Below, piece by piece: positions 48,158 to 55,718 of a stretch of 64,000 bases of DNA. Below the pieces are notes generated by a model that searched no databases, was not told where the DNA came from, and worked only from the letters and a program-made list of their open reading frames with translations. Each line of letters starts with the position of its first letter. Position 1 is the first letter of the stretch. The stretch spans positions 1,612,001 through 1,676,000 of the forward strand of contig NZ_CP010975.1 of the NCBI RefSeq assembly GCF_000981765.1. The letters are read 5' to 3'. Source of the stretch: Kangiella geojedonensis (GTDB taxonomy: Bacteria > Pseudomonadota > Gammaproteobacteria > Enterobacterales > Kangiellaceae). The translations under genes and the position numbers were made by a program.

Positions 48158-50368
48158 TTAATTCGTTTTGCGTTCGACGGTGAAAATATTAGGCAATTGC
48201 TTAATGAGCGTCATTACTCGGTTTAAGTCATCAACCTGACTGAGTTCAACTTCAACCCATAACTCAACCTGCTCATTACGCTTGTGAGTTGAAAGGTCGG
48301 TAATACTCGCATGCTCATTAGCCAATATCGTAGTGATATCTTTTAACAGCGATTTACGGTCCATCGCCACGATGCGCAAATCTACCGCATAAGCATTGGT
48401 CGCCTCAGCCTCCCAACTCACAGGAATTAATCGTTCAGGACGGTCTTTATTGGCTTTTTTGATATGAGTACAACTTTGGCGATGAATCACAATGCCACGA
48501 CCTTGAGTGATATACCCCACTATTTCCTCACCCGGTACAGGTTTACAGCACTTCGCAATCTGAGTTAAGAGATCGCCAACACCCGACACAGAAATATCGC
48601 TATAAGACTGACGTTTCGTTTTCTTACGTAACGTAGGCTTAATGTCACGAACCGGCTCTTGAGTTTCTTTAAATTCTTTGGCACGGTTTAACGCATGGAT
48701 GATACTCAGGTCACCAGAACCGATTTTAATATAAAGTTCTTGCTCACTCGCTAAGTGCAAACGCTGCGCTAGCTCACGATGCTCGACGTCTGACAGGTGA
48801 GCTCGACTTAACTCTCTCTCAAGTAACGTCTTACCCGCATTGGCGTTATCTTCTTTATCCAGTTTATTGAAAAACTGACTGATTTTATGGCGCGTTCTAG
48901 CGCTACTAATATATTCGTTGTACGGAATGAGCCAATCGCGACTCGGTAGCTCCTCACTCTTGGTCATGATTTCGACAACTTCACCAGTGCTTAACTTGTA
49001 GGTTAAAGGCACGATACGCCCTTTAACCTTAGCGCCGATACAGCGATGTCCGATGGAAGTATGAATTCGATACGCAAAATCAATCGGCGTACTGCCCGAC
49101 GGTAAGTCAATGACCTTACCCTGCGGCGTAAAAACAAAAATACGGTCTTCTGATACGGAACTTTGAAACTCTTGCATCAAATCATCGCTCGCCGTATCCG
49201 CCAGCTCACTCTGCCACTCAAGTAGCTGACGCATCCACTCAATCTTCTCATCAACACCAACACGATTAAGGTTAGTGCCTTCTTTATAAGCCCAATGCGC
49301 CGCGATGCCTTTTTCTGCTTCGTCGTGCATTTGATGAGTTCGAATCTGCACTTCTAGTACCTTTCCTTCAGGTCCCACCACCGCCGTATGAATCGAGCGA
49401 TAACCATTTTCTTTTGGCGTCGCCACGTAATCATCAAACTCTTTCGGTATATGCTGCCAACTGCCGTGAACGATGCCTAATGTCGCGTAACAGTCCTGAA
49501 CTTTATCCACTAAAATCCTAACTGCTCGTACATCATAAATTTCCTCAAAGCTGACCTTCTTCCGCGTCATCTTCTTCCAGATCGAATAAATATGTTTTAC
49601 CCGGCCAGTGACGTCCGCCTTAATCGATTCTTGAGATAACTTCCCATTCAGCAAATCAAGCACATCTTGAATATACTGCTCCCGAGCCACACGCTTCTCA
49701 CGCAAACTCTTAGCAATCTTCTTATAAGCTTGAGGCTCCAAATAGCGGAAAGCTAAATCTTCAAGCTCCCACTTTAACTGACCAATCCCTAAACGATTGG
49801 CTAATGGTGCGAAAATATCCTTCGTTTCTTTAGCAAAGATGATCTGCATATCTCGCTCAGCATCTTTAATATGGCGTAACGTCACCACACGATCCGCTAG
49901 CTTCAACAGAACCACCCGCGCATCATTGACCATCGCCAATAGCATCTTACGCAGGCTTTCCACCTGCTGCTCATCATTCTCAGCACCCGACGATTGCTGT
50001 AACGTCCGCATCGCCTCCATCTGACCTGCACCGCGCACCAACTCCGCAATGCCCGAACCGCAATGCTTCTTTAAAACCTCTGAATCAATCGTCCCACTAA
50101 TAACCGCGGGCAAAAGCACCGCAGCCGTCAGCGTCTCATTATCGGCATTGAAGTGCGTCAGAACCTCAGCCAGCTCCAAGCCAGCCGCCAACGTATTCAG
50201 CTTAATCACAGGTGTTTTAGCGATATTCTTCTGTGCAAGCTCCACCGCCTTGCGCAGCTTCTTCACTGCCTTATCAGCCAGCGACAACTGATTTAACTCC
50301 AGCCACTGCTCAAAGTTAAATTGATCAGACTCCACTATCTCGAATATGTCGTGTTCTTTCCGTTTCAT
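48158..50368 (-). CDS. relA: (p)ppGpp synthetase RelA
   Basis: A 736-residue ribosome-associated stringent-response enzyme. The N-terminal hydrolase-like domain lacks the HD pair (LLPAVISGT where SpoT has an HDVIEDT-type motif), so it should be synthesis only. The synthetase domain has YDVRAVRILV, KENGYRSIHTAVVG and EVQIRTHQMHDEAEKGIAAH. A TGS domain (VFTPQGKVIDLPSGSTPIDF), a zinc-finger region with CC in IAKCCKPVPGE and a C-terminal ACT domain follow. It precedes mazG. Upstream, instead of rlmD directly, lies the repeat-rich island at 50.4-52.3 kb. Confidence 0.97.
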   Translation of the reverse strand: MKRKEHDIFEIVESDQFNFEQWLELNQLSLADKAVKKLRKAVELAQKNIAKTPVIKLNTLAAGLELAEVLTHFNADNETLTAAVLLPAVISGTIDSEVLKKHCGSGIAELVRGAGQMEAMRTLQQSSGAENDEQQVESLRKMLLAMVNDARVVLLKLADRVVTLRHIKDAERDMQIIFAKETKDIFAPLANRLGIGQLKWELEDLAFRYLEPQAYKKIAKSLREKRVAREQYIQDVLDLLNGKLSQESIKADVTGRVKHIYSIWKKMTRKKVSFEEIYDVRAVRILVDKVQDCYATLGIVHGSWQHIPKEFDDYVATPKENGYRSIHTAVVGPEGKVLEVQIRTHQMHDEAEKGIAAHWAYKEGTNLNRVGVDEKIEWMRQLLEWQSELADTASDDLMQEFQSSVSEDRIFVFTPQGKVIDLPSGSTPIDFAYRIHTSIGHRCIGAKVKGRIVPLTYKLSTGEVVEIMTKSEELPSRDWLIPYNEYISSARTRHKISQFFNKLDKEDNANAGKTLLERELSRAHLSDVEHRELAQRLHLASEQELYIKIGSGDLSIIHALNRAKEFKETQEPVRDIKPTLRKKTKRQSYSDISVSGVGDLLTQIAKCCKPVPGEEIVGYITQGRGIVIHRQSCTHIKKANKDRPERLIPVSWEAEATNAYAVDLRIVAMDRKSLLKDITTILANEHASITDLSTHKRNEQVELWVEVELSQVDDLNRVMTLIKQLPNIFTVERKTN

Positions 50369-50519
50369 AGCTACAAATTATTCTTTTTTATGAGTTTTTT
50401 AAGGTTTTAACGCTACAGCACCAGTATAAAGGTACCTCTAGAATCCATGAATTAAATATAGTAGCAGTATATAAATTTATTGGAAGTGAGGGAGTGGATA
50501 TTTCAGATTTTGTCATTAT

Positions 50520-50950
50520 TGGGGGACCATTGGGGTTATTCTACCCCCCGTGGCTTACTCACTCTTTTAGTGTCTTTGTCATTCCGGCCTACGAGCCGGA
50601 ATCTATAGAGTGAATAATATTACCCTTTTCTTTGCTCGTCCAAAGAAAAGGGCGAAAAGAAAAGACGCCCCATGACGTTAGGTGCTTCGCACTTCCCTCG
50701 CTCAGCAAAGTTACCCACGCGCCGCTAAACGAGACTTCCATGTTTCGTCTTAGCTAAATTAGGCTTCCTGCCTAATTTACGCTATAACTTTGCCTCACTC
50801 GGCTAACTTTAAGGGGTAATTGGAGCACGCCTTAAGCAATATAATATATTGCCTAGAACAATCGTAGCCTCGAAGGAACGAAGTGAATTCGAGGTTTGGG
50901 TCAAACAATTACAACCTTAACTTGAATACGACCGAAGGAAGGCCTGCAGT
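50520..50950. repeat. Cluster of hairpin-forming repeat-like sequence
   Basis: The 654-base gap between relA and the unknown gene holds several inverted repeats. attccggc/gccggaat (50581-50602); a perfect 12-bp stem cccttttctttg/caaagaaaaggg with a 6-base loop (50623-50652); aaattaggc/gcctaattt (50756-50778); gcaatata/tatattgc (50836-50852); and cctcgaa/ttcgagg from about 50868 to 50893. The second, with the following AAAGAAAAGACGCCCC, resembles a dispersed sequence I have seen in many proteobacterial genomes. I see no coding capacity here. The 12-mer cgtagcctcgaa (50863-50874) recurs at 51986-51997. Confidence 0.6.
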
Positions 50951-51022
50951 GCGCAATCGAAGCTACACTTGTAAATAAATACCAAAAATAATAAAGTCTT
51001 TGAAGCAACTTCATATAGGTAA

Positions 51023-51940
51023 ATGCTGAATAACAAAGGAAAAGTCGTGCAAGTCATAAATATCAAGGAATATAACGAAGAAGTAATACTCCACTTCGGT
51101 GGAGAGAAACAAAAAATAAATGCCTATACCCTCGCCTCAACTCTCGTATCTATTGCTGACGCGGTAAAAGAAGCCAACTCAGTTATAAACCCTGGATATG
51201 ACGTAGAAGTTCTAGTAGAGGCCTTTGGCAAAGGAAGCTTTAGAGCAAAGGTAAAAACCAAGTATAAAGATGCAAGGAATATATTTAGTAAAGAAAACTT
51301 AAAAGCAATTTCACTTGGTGTACTGGCTAGCTTCATATATGAGCACACTCTCGCTCCTGATTCAGATGTGAAAATTAATATAAACTCTGAAGAAGTAGTA
51401 ATAGAGCAAGGTGATAAGACTATAATTATTCCTCGCTCAACCTATGAGGCGACAAAGGAAGTTCAGAAATCTAAAAAGTTCAAAAATAGCATTTCACGTA
51501 TTTCCAATAGTATTGAGAAAGATAAGAGCATCACCAGCTTCGGCTTTACAAGTTCTTTTGAAGATGAAATCCCAAAGATTGAAATTCCAAGAAAAGGAAT
51601 CCTTCTTTTAAGTGATCCAGATGATATTGCTGAACCAACCAGAGAAATTGAGGAGGCAGCCACACTTTTTATCAAACGCGCAATACTCGAACGTTCAAAG
51701 CGCAAGTGGGAGTTTGTCTGGAGAGGTTTCAAGATATCAGCACCAGTGCTAGATGAACACTTTTATAATGATTTTTTTGCACATAAAGTAACCATTGCTC
51801 CAGGTGACCAATTAGACGTGAGATTAAAGATATATCAATCCAAAGATGAAGACACCGGAATATATTCAAATGATAGATATGAGGTGATAACCGTTAAAAG
51901 GCACATACCTCATGTTACTCAGGATGAGGCGCCACTATAA
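51023..51940 (+). CDS. Unknown protein in AT-rich island
   Basis: I do not recognise this 305-residue protein with certainty. It begins with a beta-rich part and then FGGEKQKINAYTLASTLVSIADAV (split here as FGGEKQ... at 26 and YTLASTLVSIADAV at 35-48), followed by DVEVLVEAFGKGSFRAKV at about 61-78, style features of an uncharacterised family often found singly in variable regions. A weak hydrophobic stretch (LGVLASFIYEHTLA, about 98-111) is followed by charged regions. No signal peptide or catalytic motif is obvious. The ATG at 51023 is possible. GTG at 51047 has AAAGGA 6 bases upstream and may be the real start. The gene is markedly AT-rich and splits the normally adjacent relA and rlmD, so it looks acquired. 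Confidence 0.7.
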   Translation: MLNNKGKVVQVINIKEYNEEVILHFGGEKQKINAYTLASTLVSIADAVKEANSVINPGYDVEVLVEAFGKGSFRAKVKTKYKDARNIFSKENLKAISLGVLASFIYEHTLAPDSDVKININSEEVVIEQGDKTIIIPRSTYEATKEVQKSKKFKNSISRISNSIEKDKSITSFGFTSSFEDEIPKIEIPRKGILLLSDPDDIAEPTREIEEAATLFIKRAILERSKRKWEFVWRGFKISAPVLDEHFYNDFFAHKVTIAPGDQLDVRLKIYQSKDEDTGIYSNDRYEVITVKRHIPHVTQDEAPL

Positions 51941-52060
51941 TAAAATGTAAGTCATGGAATCACATCACTGTGGCTAATAACCAAGCGTAGCCTCGAATAC
52001 TCTTACACTATCCGAAGCTACTTTGAGGATTAATCTTTACCGACATGGTTTTAAAGCAGG

Positions 52061-52163
52061 ATTTTTCTTTCAAGACAAGGCATAAGACTTTTTGAGGCGC
52101 GGATCGTACGAGTTGTACGTGAGCACCTCAAATAAGACTTATAACGCAGTATTGGATGAAAAA
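52061..52163. repeat. Dispersed imperfect inverted repeat element
   Basis: About 100 bases, from tttttctttcaagac to ggatgaaaaag. The centre holds cgtac-gagtt-gtacg and, outside it, tgagg/cctca and aagactt/aagactta-type arms, so the whole folds imperfectly on itself. The middle (GAGGCGCGGATCGTACGAG then TTGTACGTGAGCACCTCA) matches my recollection of a repeat scattered in marine gammaproteobacterial chromosomes. No coding function is seen. Confidence 0.5.
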
Positions 52164-52207
52164 GACTATTTAAAACTAGGCTCTCTTAAAACCCAGAAAG
52201 AAATAAA

Positions 52208-52278
52208 ATGCTTAAGTTCGAGGAAAAGAGCCGCGCAAAAGCGGAGGTGACCTAGCAGGTCATTGAGCATTTTAAGCG
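52208..52278. repeat. Long inverted repeat near rlmD end
   Basis: aaaatgctta (from 52206) and agcattttaag (to about 52279) form the outer arms of a hairpin with an inner ccgc/gcgg stem. The flanking cccagaaag and ctttctgg extend the dyad into the last codons of rlmD. It may terminate rlmD transcription or be a second dispersed repeat. A 67-codon frame crossing it is not a convincing gene. Confidence 0.45.
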
Positions 52279-52304
52279 ACTCTTTAACAAAGAAATTAAG
52301 TATT

Positions 52305-53651
52305 TTAGACTTTCTGGAACAAGGCGATGGATTCCGTGTGCGCCGTATGCGGAAACATATCCATAACACCCGCTTTAACCAACTTATACCCTCTTTCCTT
52401 TAGCTCACCGCTGTCGCGTGCCAGCGTGGCTGGGTTACACGAAACGTAGACGATACGCTCAGGATTAAAGCGTGCGATGTTTTGCACTACGTCTAATGCG
52501 CCGCTTCGTGGCGGGTCGATAAGGACTTTATTGAAGCCTTCTTGAGCCCAGTCTTCCTGCGTGAAGTCGGCTTGTAGGTCTGTAGCGTAGAATTTTACAT
52601 TGTCGAGGTTATTGTGTTTGGCGTTCATGCCACCGCGCTCGACCATTTCTTCGCTACCTTCGACACCGACGACGTTTTGTACTTGGGTCGCGAGAGGAAT
52701 CGTAAAGTTTCCGAGGCCACAGAATAGGTCAAGAATTCGGTCGTCTTTGCTTGGCTCCAGCCAATCGATAGCCCGTTTAACCATTTGCTGGTTAATACTG
52801 GCGTTAACTTGTGTGAAGTCCATTGGGTGGAACAGTAGCTCGACGCCATAATCATCAAGCTTATAACTGAGCCAGTCTTTCTCTTCAGGGCCATATATTT
52901 TATGAACGGTTTTAGGGCCTTTTGGCTGCAAATAAATATACAAACCATGCTTTTTACCGAATTCCACCCACATGCCGTGATCTTTTTCCGACAGCGGTTC
53001 AAGATGACGCACGACTAGCGCGACCTGATCGTCACCCATGGCGACTTCAAGCTGTGCGGTTTTATTGTTGGTATCTAGCTCTGAAATCATATTTTTCAGC
53101 GGCGTAATTAACTGCCCTACTCTTGGGTCAAGCACCTCACACGAATCAATTGTGGCCAGAAAACTGCTGCGCTTTTCGCGGAAGCCAACTAAGGCTCCAC
53201 CCTTTTTAGGCACAAATTTCACGCCAAGACGTGCTTTACGGCGATAGCCAAGGACCTCAGCTTGCATCGGTTCGACCAGCTCGTAATCATCATTTTCAAG
53301 ATCGTACTGCCCGAAGTGCTTAAGCTGCTCGACTAGAACAGACTGTTTATGAGTGATTTGTGCAGGGTTGCTCATGTGCTGCAAACTACAACCACCGCAG
53401 ATGTCCGCATGAATACATGGCGGGGTTACTCGATTCTCGGATGCAACATGAATTTCTTCAGCTACACCTTCATCAAACTTGCCACGTTTTTCGGTATAGA
53501 TGAATGATACGTCTTCGCCCAACAAAGCATTATCAATAAATACAGTTTTACCATCGACAGAGGCAATACCTCGGCCTTCGTGTGAAAAGGCATGGACTTC
53601 CGCGCGAACGGGATCTTTGGGTAATGCCTTTCTACGTCTTCTTCTTGCCAT
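52305..53651 (-). CDS. rlmD: 23S rRNA (uracil(1939)-C5)-methyltransferase RlmD
   Basis: A 448-residue RNA methyltransferase. A TRAM domain (about 10-68), iron-sulfur cysteines in CIHADICGGCSLQHM (near 80) and a fourth in the DSCEVLD segment near 170. The SAM domain has ILDLFCGLGNF near 303, and the catalytic cysteine is in VYVSCNPATLARD near 405. The N-terminus is very basic (MARRRRRKALPKDP). rlmD normally neighbours relA and is divergent from barA; both relations persist with insertions. Confidence 0.95.
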   Translation of the reverse strand: MARRRRRKALPKDPVRAEVHAFSHEGRGIASVDGKTVFIDNALLGEDVSFIYTEKRGKFDEGVAEEIHVASENRVTPPCIHADICGGCSLQHMSNPAQITHKQSVLVEQLKHFGQYDLENDDYELVEPMQAEVLGYRRKARLGVKFVPKKGGALVGFREKRSSFLATIDSCEVLDPRVGQLITPLKNMISELDTNNKTAQLEVAMGDDQVALVVRHLEPLSEKDHGMWVEFGKKHGLYIYLQPKGPKTVHKIYGPEEKDWLSYKLDDYGVELLFHPMDFTQVNASINQQMVKRAIDWLEPSKDDRILDLFCGLGNFTIPLATQVQNVVGVEGSEEMVERGGMNAKHNNLDNVKFYATDLQADFTQEDWAQEGFNKVLIDPPRSGALDVVQNIARFNPERIVYVSCNPATLARDSGELKERGYKLVKAGVMDMFPHTAHTESIALFQKV

Positions 53652-53715
53652 TAAATTCGGTCTCTTTTTGCTGAATGGTCGCTTAAGATCACTATTAAAA
53701 AATAGGCGTACTGGA

Positions 53716-54489
53716 CTATTGCCCAGTCCAAGCCTCTATAAATTCGTTGAAGTGCGGTCGATTTTCTTCTTTCAGATACTGCTTTAGGAAGTTTTCTTCT
53801 ACCTCTAACTCTTCCGCGGTCATGTTGCCACGCATCACTTCAAAGCGTAGGTACACTAGATAGGTATTCAGTACGTCGGTTTCACAATAGTCTCGAATAG
53901 CCTTCAAATTGCCTTCATTATAGGTTTCCCACACTTTGGCGCCGCTCATGCCCATTTTACCCGGGTAGCCGAGCATTGAAGCAATTTTATCCAATGGAGC
54001 ATTGGCTCGCGGGTTATACAAAGCCAATAGATCCATTAAATCAATATGGCGGTTATGATAACGACTAATATAATTATTCCACTTAAACTGATTGTCGATT
54101 TCGCCGGTATCCCAGTATTTTTGGGCCACCACGTTATTTTTCATCGCACGATAGTGGAGCACGGGTAGATCGAAGCCCGAGCCATTCCAAGAAACAATAG
54201 TTGGTGCAAAGCGCTCAATACCGTCGAAAAAGCGCTGCACGATCTCTTTTTCGTCGGCGTCTTCTTCGCCTAAAGACCAAACTTTGACCTTGTCGCCATG
54301 GCGGAATACTGCAGAAATAGCGACGACTTTGTGTAAATATAGCGGCTGAAACGTGGTGCCTGATTGCTGTACTCGCAGGTGTTCCATCGCCGAAACCACA
54401 TCCTCATCACTCAGACCATCAAAGTCATTCAGGATACGTCCCGCTTCAACGTCTGGAATTGTCTCGATATCAAATACAAATAAATTCAT
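53716..54489 (-). CDS. PolB-like 3'-5' exonuclease
   Basis: A 257-residue DEDD-fold exonuclease (DNA polymerase B exonuclease-like family). Metal ligands: FDIETIPD (5-12), SWNGSGFDLPVLHYRAM near 100, and DYCETDVLNTYLVYLRF near 205. No polymerase domain is attached. Homologues are widespread next to rlmD in Pseudomonas-type genomes; the in vivo substrate is unclear. It is followed by rlmD after 64 bases and is divergent from the periplasmic binding protein gene. Confidence 0.85.
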   Translation of the reverse strand: MNLFVFDIETIPDVEAGRILNDFDGLSDEDVVSAMEHLRVQQSGTTFQPLYLHKVVAISAVFRHGDKVKVWSLGEEDADEKEIVQRFFDGIERFAPTIVSWNGSGFDLPVLHYRAMKNNVVAQKYWDTGEIDNQFKWNNYISRYHNRHIDLMDLLALYNPRANAPLDKIASMLGYPGKMGMSGAKVWETYNEGNLKAIRDYCETDVLNTYLVYLRFEVMRGNMTAEELEVEENFLKQYLKEENRPHFNEFIEAWTGQ

Positions 54490-54704
54490 ATGACCACTCT
54501 CTTGTCACTTGCTTGTCACTTGTCTCGTCACTTCTCTCATGACTATTTTCTGCAATGTCTGAAATCAAGCATTGAGTTTATAATTGTCTTCGCCCAATCC
54601 TACTAAAATCACCCTTGCCACAGCTACTTAGGCAGGGTAGATTAGGCTACAAAAGACCCCGTAGTATAACGATTTTGTCAGCAAAAAGCTTGGAGAATTC
54701 ACAC

Positions 54705-55718
54705 TTGAGTGCAACGCGAAAAACTTTCTTACCAGTCAAGGTAATGGGTATGGTTTTTATGCTCATTTATCTACTGGGTTTATCTTCGCAAGCGCAAGCT
54801 GAACATGCTCCAGAGCCAGAAGTGGTCAAGATTAATGTACTCAGCGCTTTTTCCACCACTCAAGAGCGTGAGCTGTTACATTCGTTACGCCAGACTTTGC
54901 TCGAACAATTCAACATGAAAGCTGATGAACAGCTCATCTTTTGGCAAAGACAAGATAACTGGAAACAACTCTTAGAAAAAAACCAACCAGATTTTATCAT
55001 TGTCATAGGCAGTCAATCTTTCAATAAGCTACAACAAGTTGAACTCAATACGCCTGTCTTAGCGCTCATGTTGAGTAAGAGCACGTTCGAATCGCTCCAA
55101 GCGTCGCCACAAGATAATGTTTATGCCATTACTCACTCTCAGCCGATTGAGCGCTTCGTACAACTTGCGAAAAGCCTTAATGTTTATCAAGCACAAATTG
55201 GCAGTTTTATCTCGCCACAAACTAAACACAATATCCAAGCATTTGAGCAGCTAGCCAGTTTTTATAACCTAGCCTATAGCCCAGTCATGGTCGAGCCCAA
55301 GCTTAATGGCCGGGATGCGCTACGCCAGTTGTCTTTATGTTGCTCAGTTATCATTCTCGAAAGTGATGATGTTTTTCGCCCTGGTAAGGTCAGGAAGTCG
55401 ATCATGGTTAATGCTTATCGCGAGAGAATCATTGTCATTGCACACGCTGAAAGTGTACTAAAAGAAGGAGCAATGCTAACATTGTTTACCCAGCCGTATG
55501 ACATAGGGGCGCAAGCGGCGAACCTTTATCACGCCTTAGAAGAAGGTTCATTAACGCAGCCTTATCAATACCCTGACCAATTTGCGATTGGTATTAACCG
55601 AAAAATTGCACGATTATTGGGTTATGATGACCTTACGGTGGGTGGCTTGATGCAGAAAGTGGAAACTTTGGACTTCATACAAAGCGCGATAGGCAATGGG
55701 AAATCTACAACACCATGA
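54705..55718 (+). CDS. Periplasmic substrate-binding-like protein, partner of BarA
   Basis: A 337-residue secreted protein with a signal peptide ending SSQAQA-EH (about residues 14-32). The rest resembles the ABC_sub_bind family of two-lobed periplasmic binding proteins (PDFIIVIGSQSFNKL, then QIGSFISPQTKHN, then DQFAIGINRKIARLLGY). No permease or ATPase gene is nearby. The TTG start at 54705 is chosen because GGAG (54692-54695) precedes it by 9 bases and it gives a proper signal peptide. An open frame from 54615 would put about 30 unlikely residues in front. The stop overlaps the BarA start by 4 bases, so the two are translationally coupled, suggesting it feeds a signal to the kinase. Confidence 0.75.
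   Translation: MSATRKTFLPVKVMGMVFMLIYLLGLSSQAQAEHAPEPEVVKINVLSAFSTTQERELLHSLRQTLLEQFNMKADEQLIFWQRQDNWKQLLEKNQPDFIIVIGSQSFNKLQQVELNTPVLALMLSKSTFESLQASPQDNVYAITHSQPIERFVQLAKSLNVYQAQIGSFISPQTKHNIQAFEQLASFYNLAYSPVMVEPKLNGRDALRQLSLCCSVIILESDDVFRPGKVRKSIMVNAYRERIIVIAHAESVLKEGAMLTLFTQPYDIGAQAANLYHALEEGSLTQPYQYPDQFAIGINRKIARLLGYDDLTVGGLMQKVETLDFIQSAIGNGKSTTP

Noticed and set aside
48158-50368. Bifunctional SpoT/Rel instead of RelA
   Set aside because: The HD hydrolase motif is absent (LLPAVISGT in its place) and the gene neighbours mazG, both typical of RelA.
52166-52369. 67-codon minus-strand frame crossing the repeat next to rlmD
   Set aside because: It lies in a long inverted repeat and overlaps the rlmD end in another frame; it looks like translation of a repeat element, not a gene.
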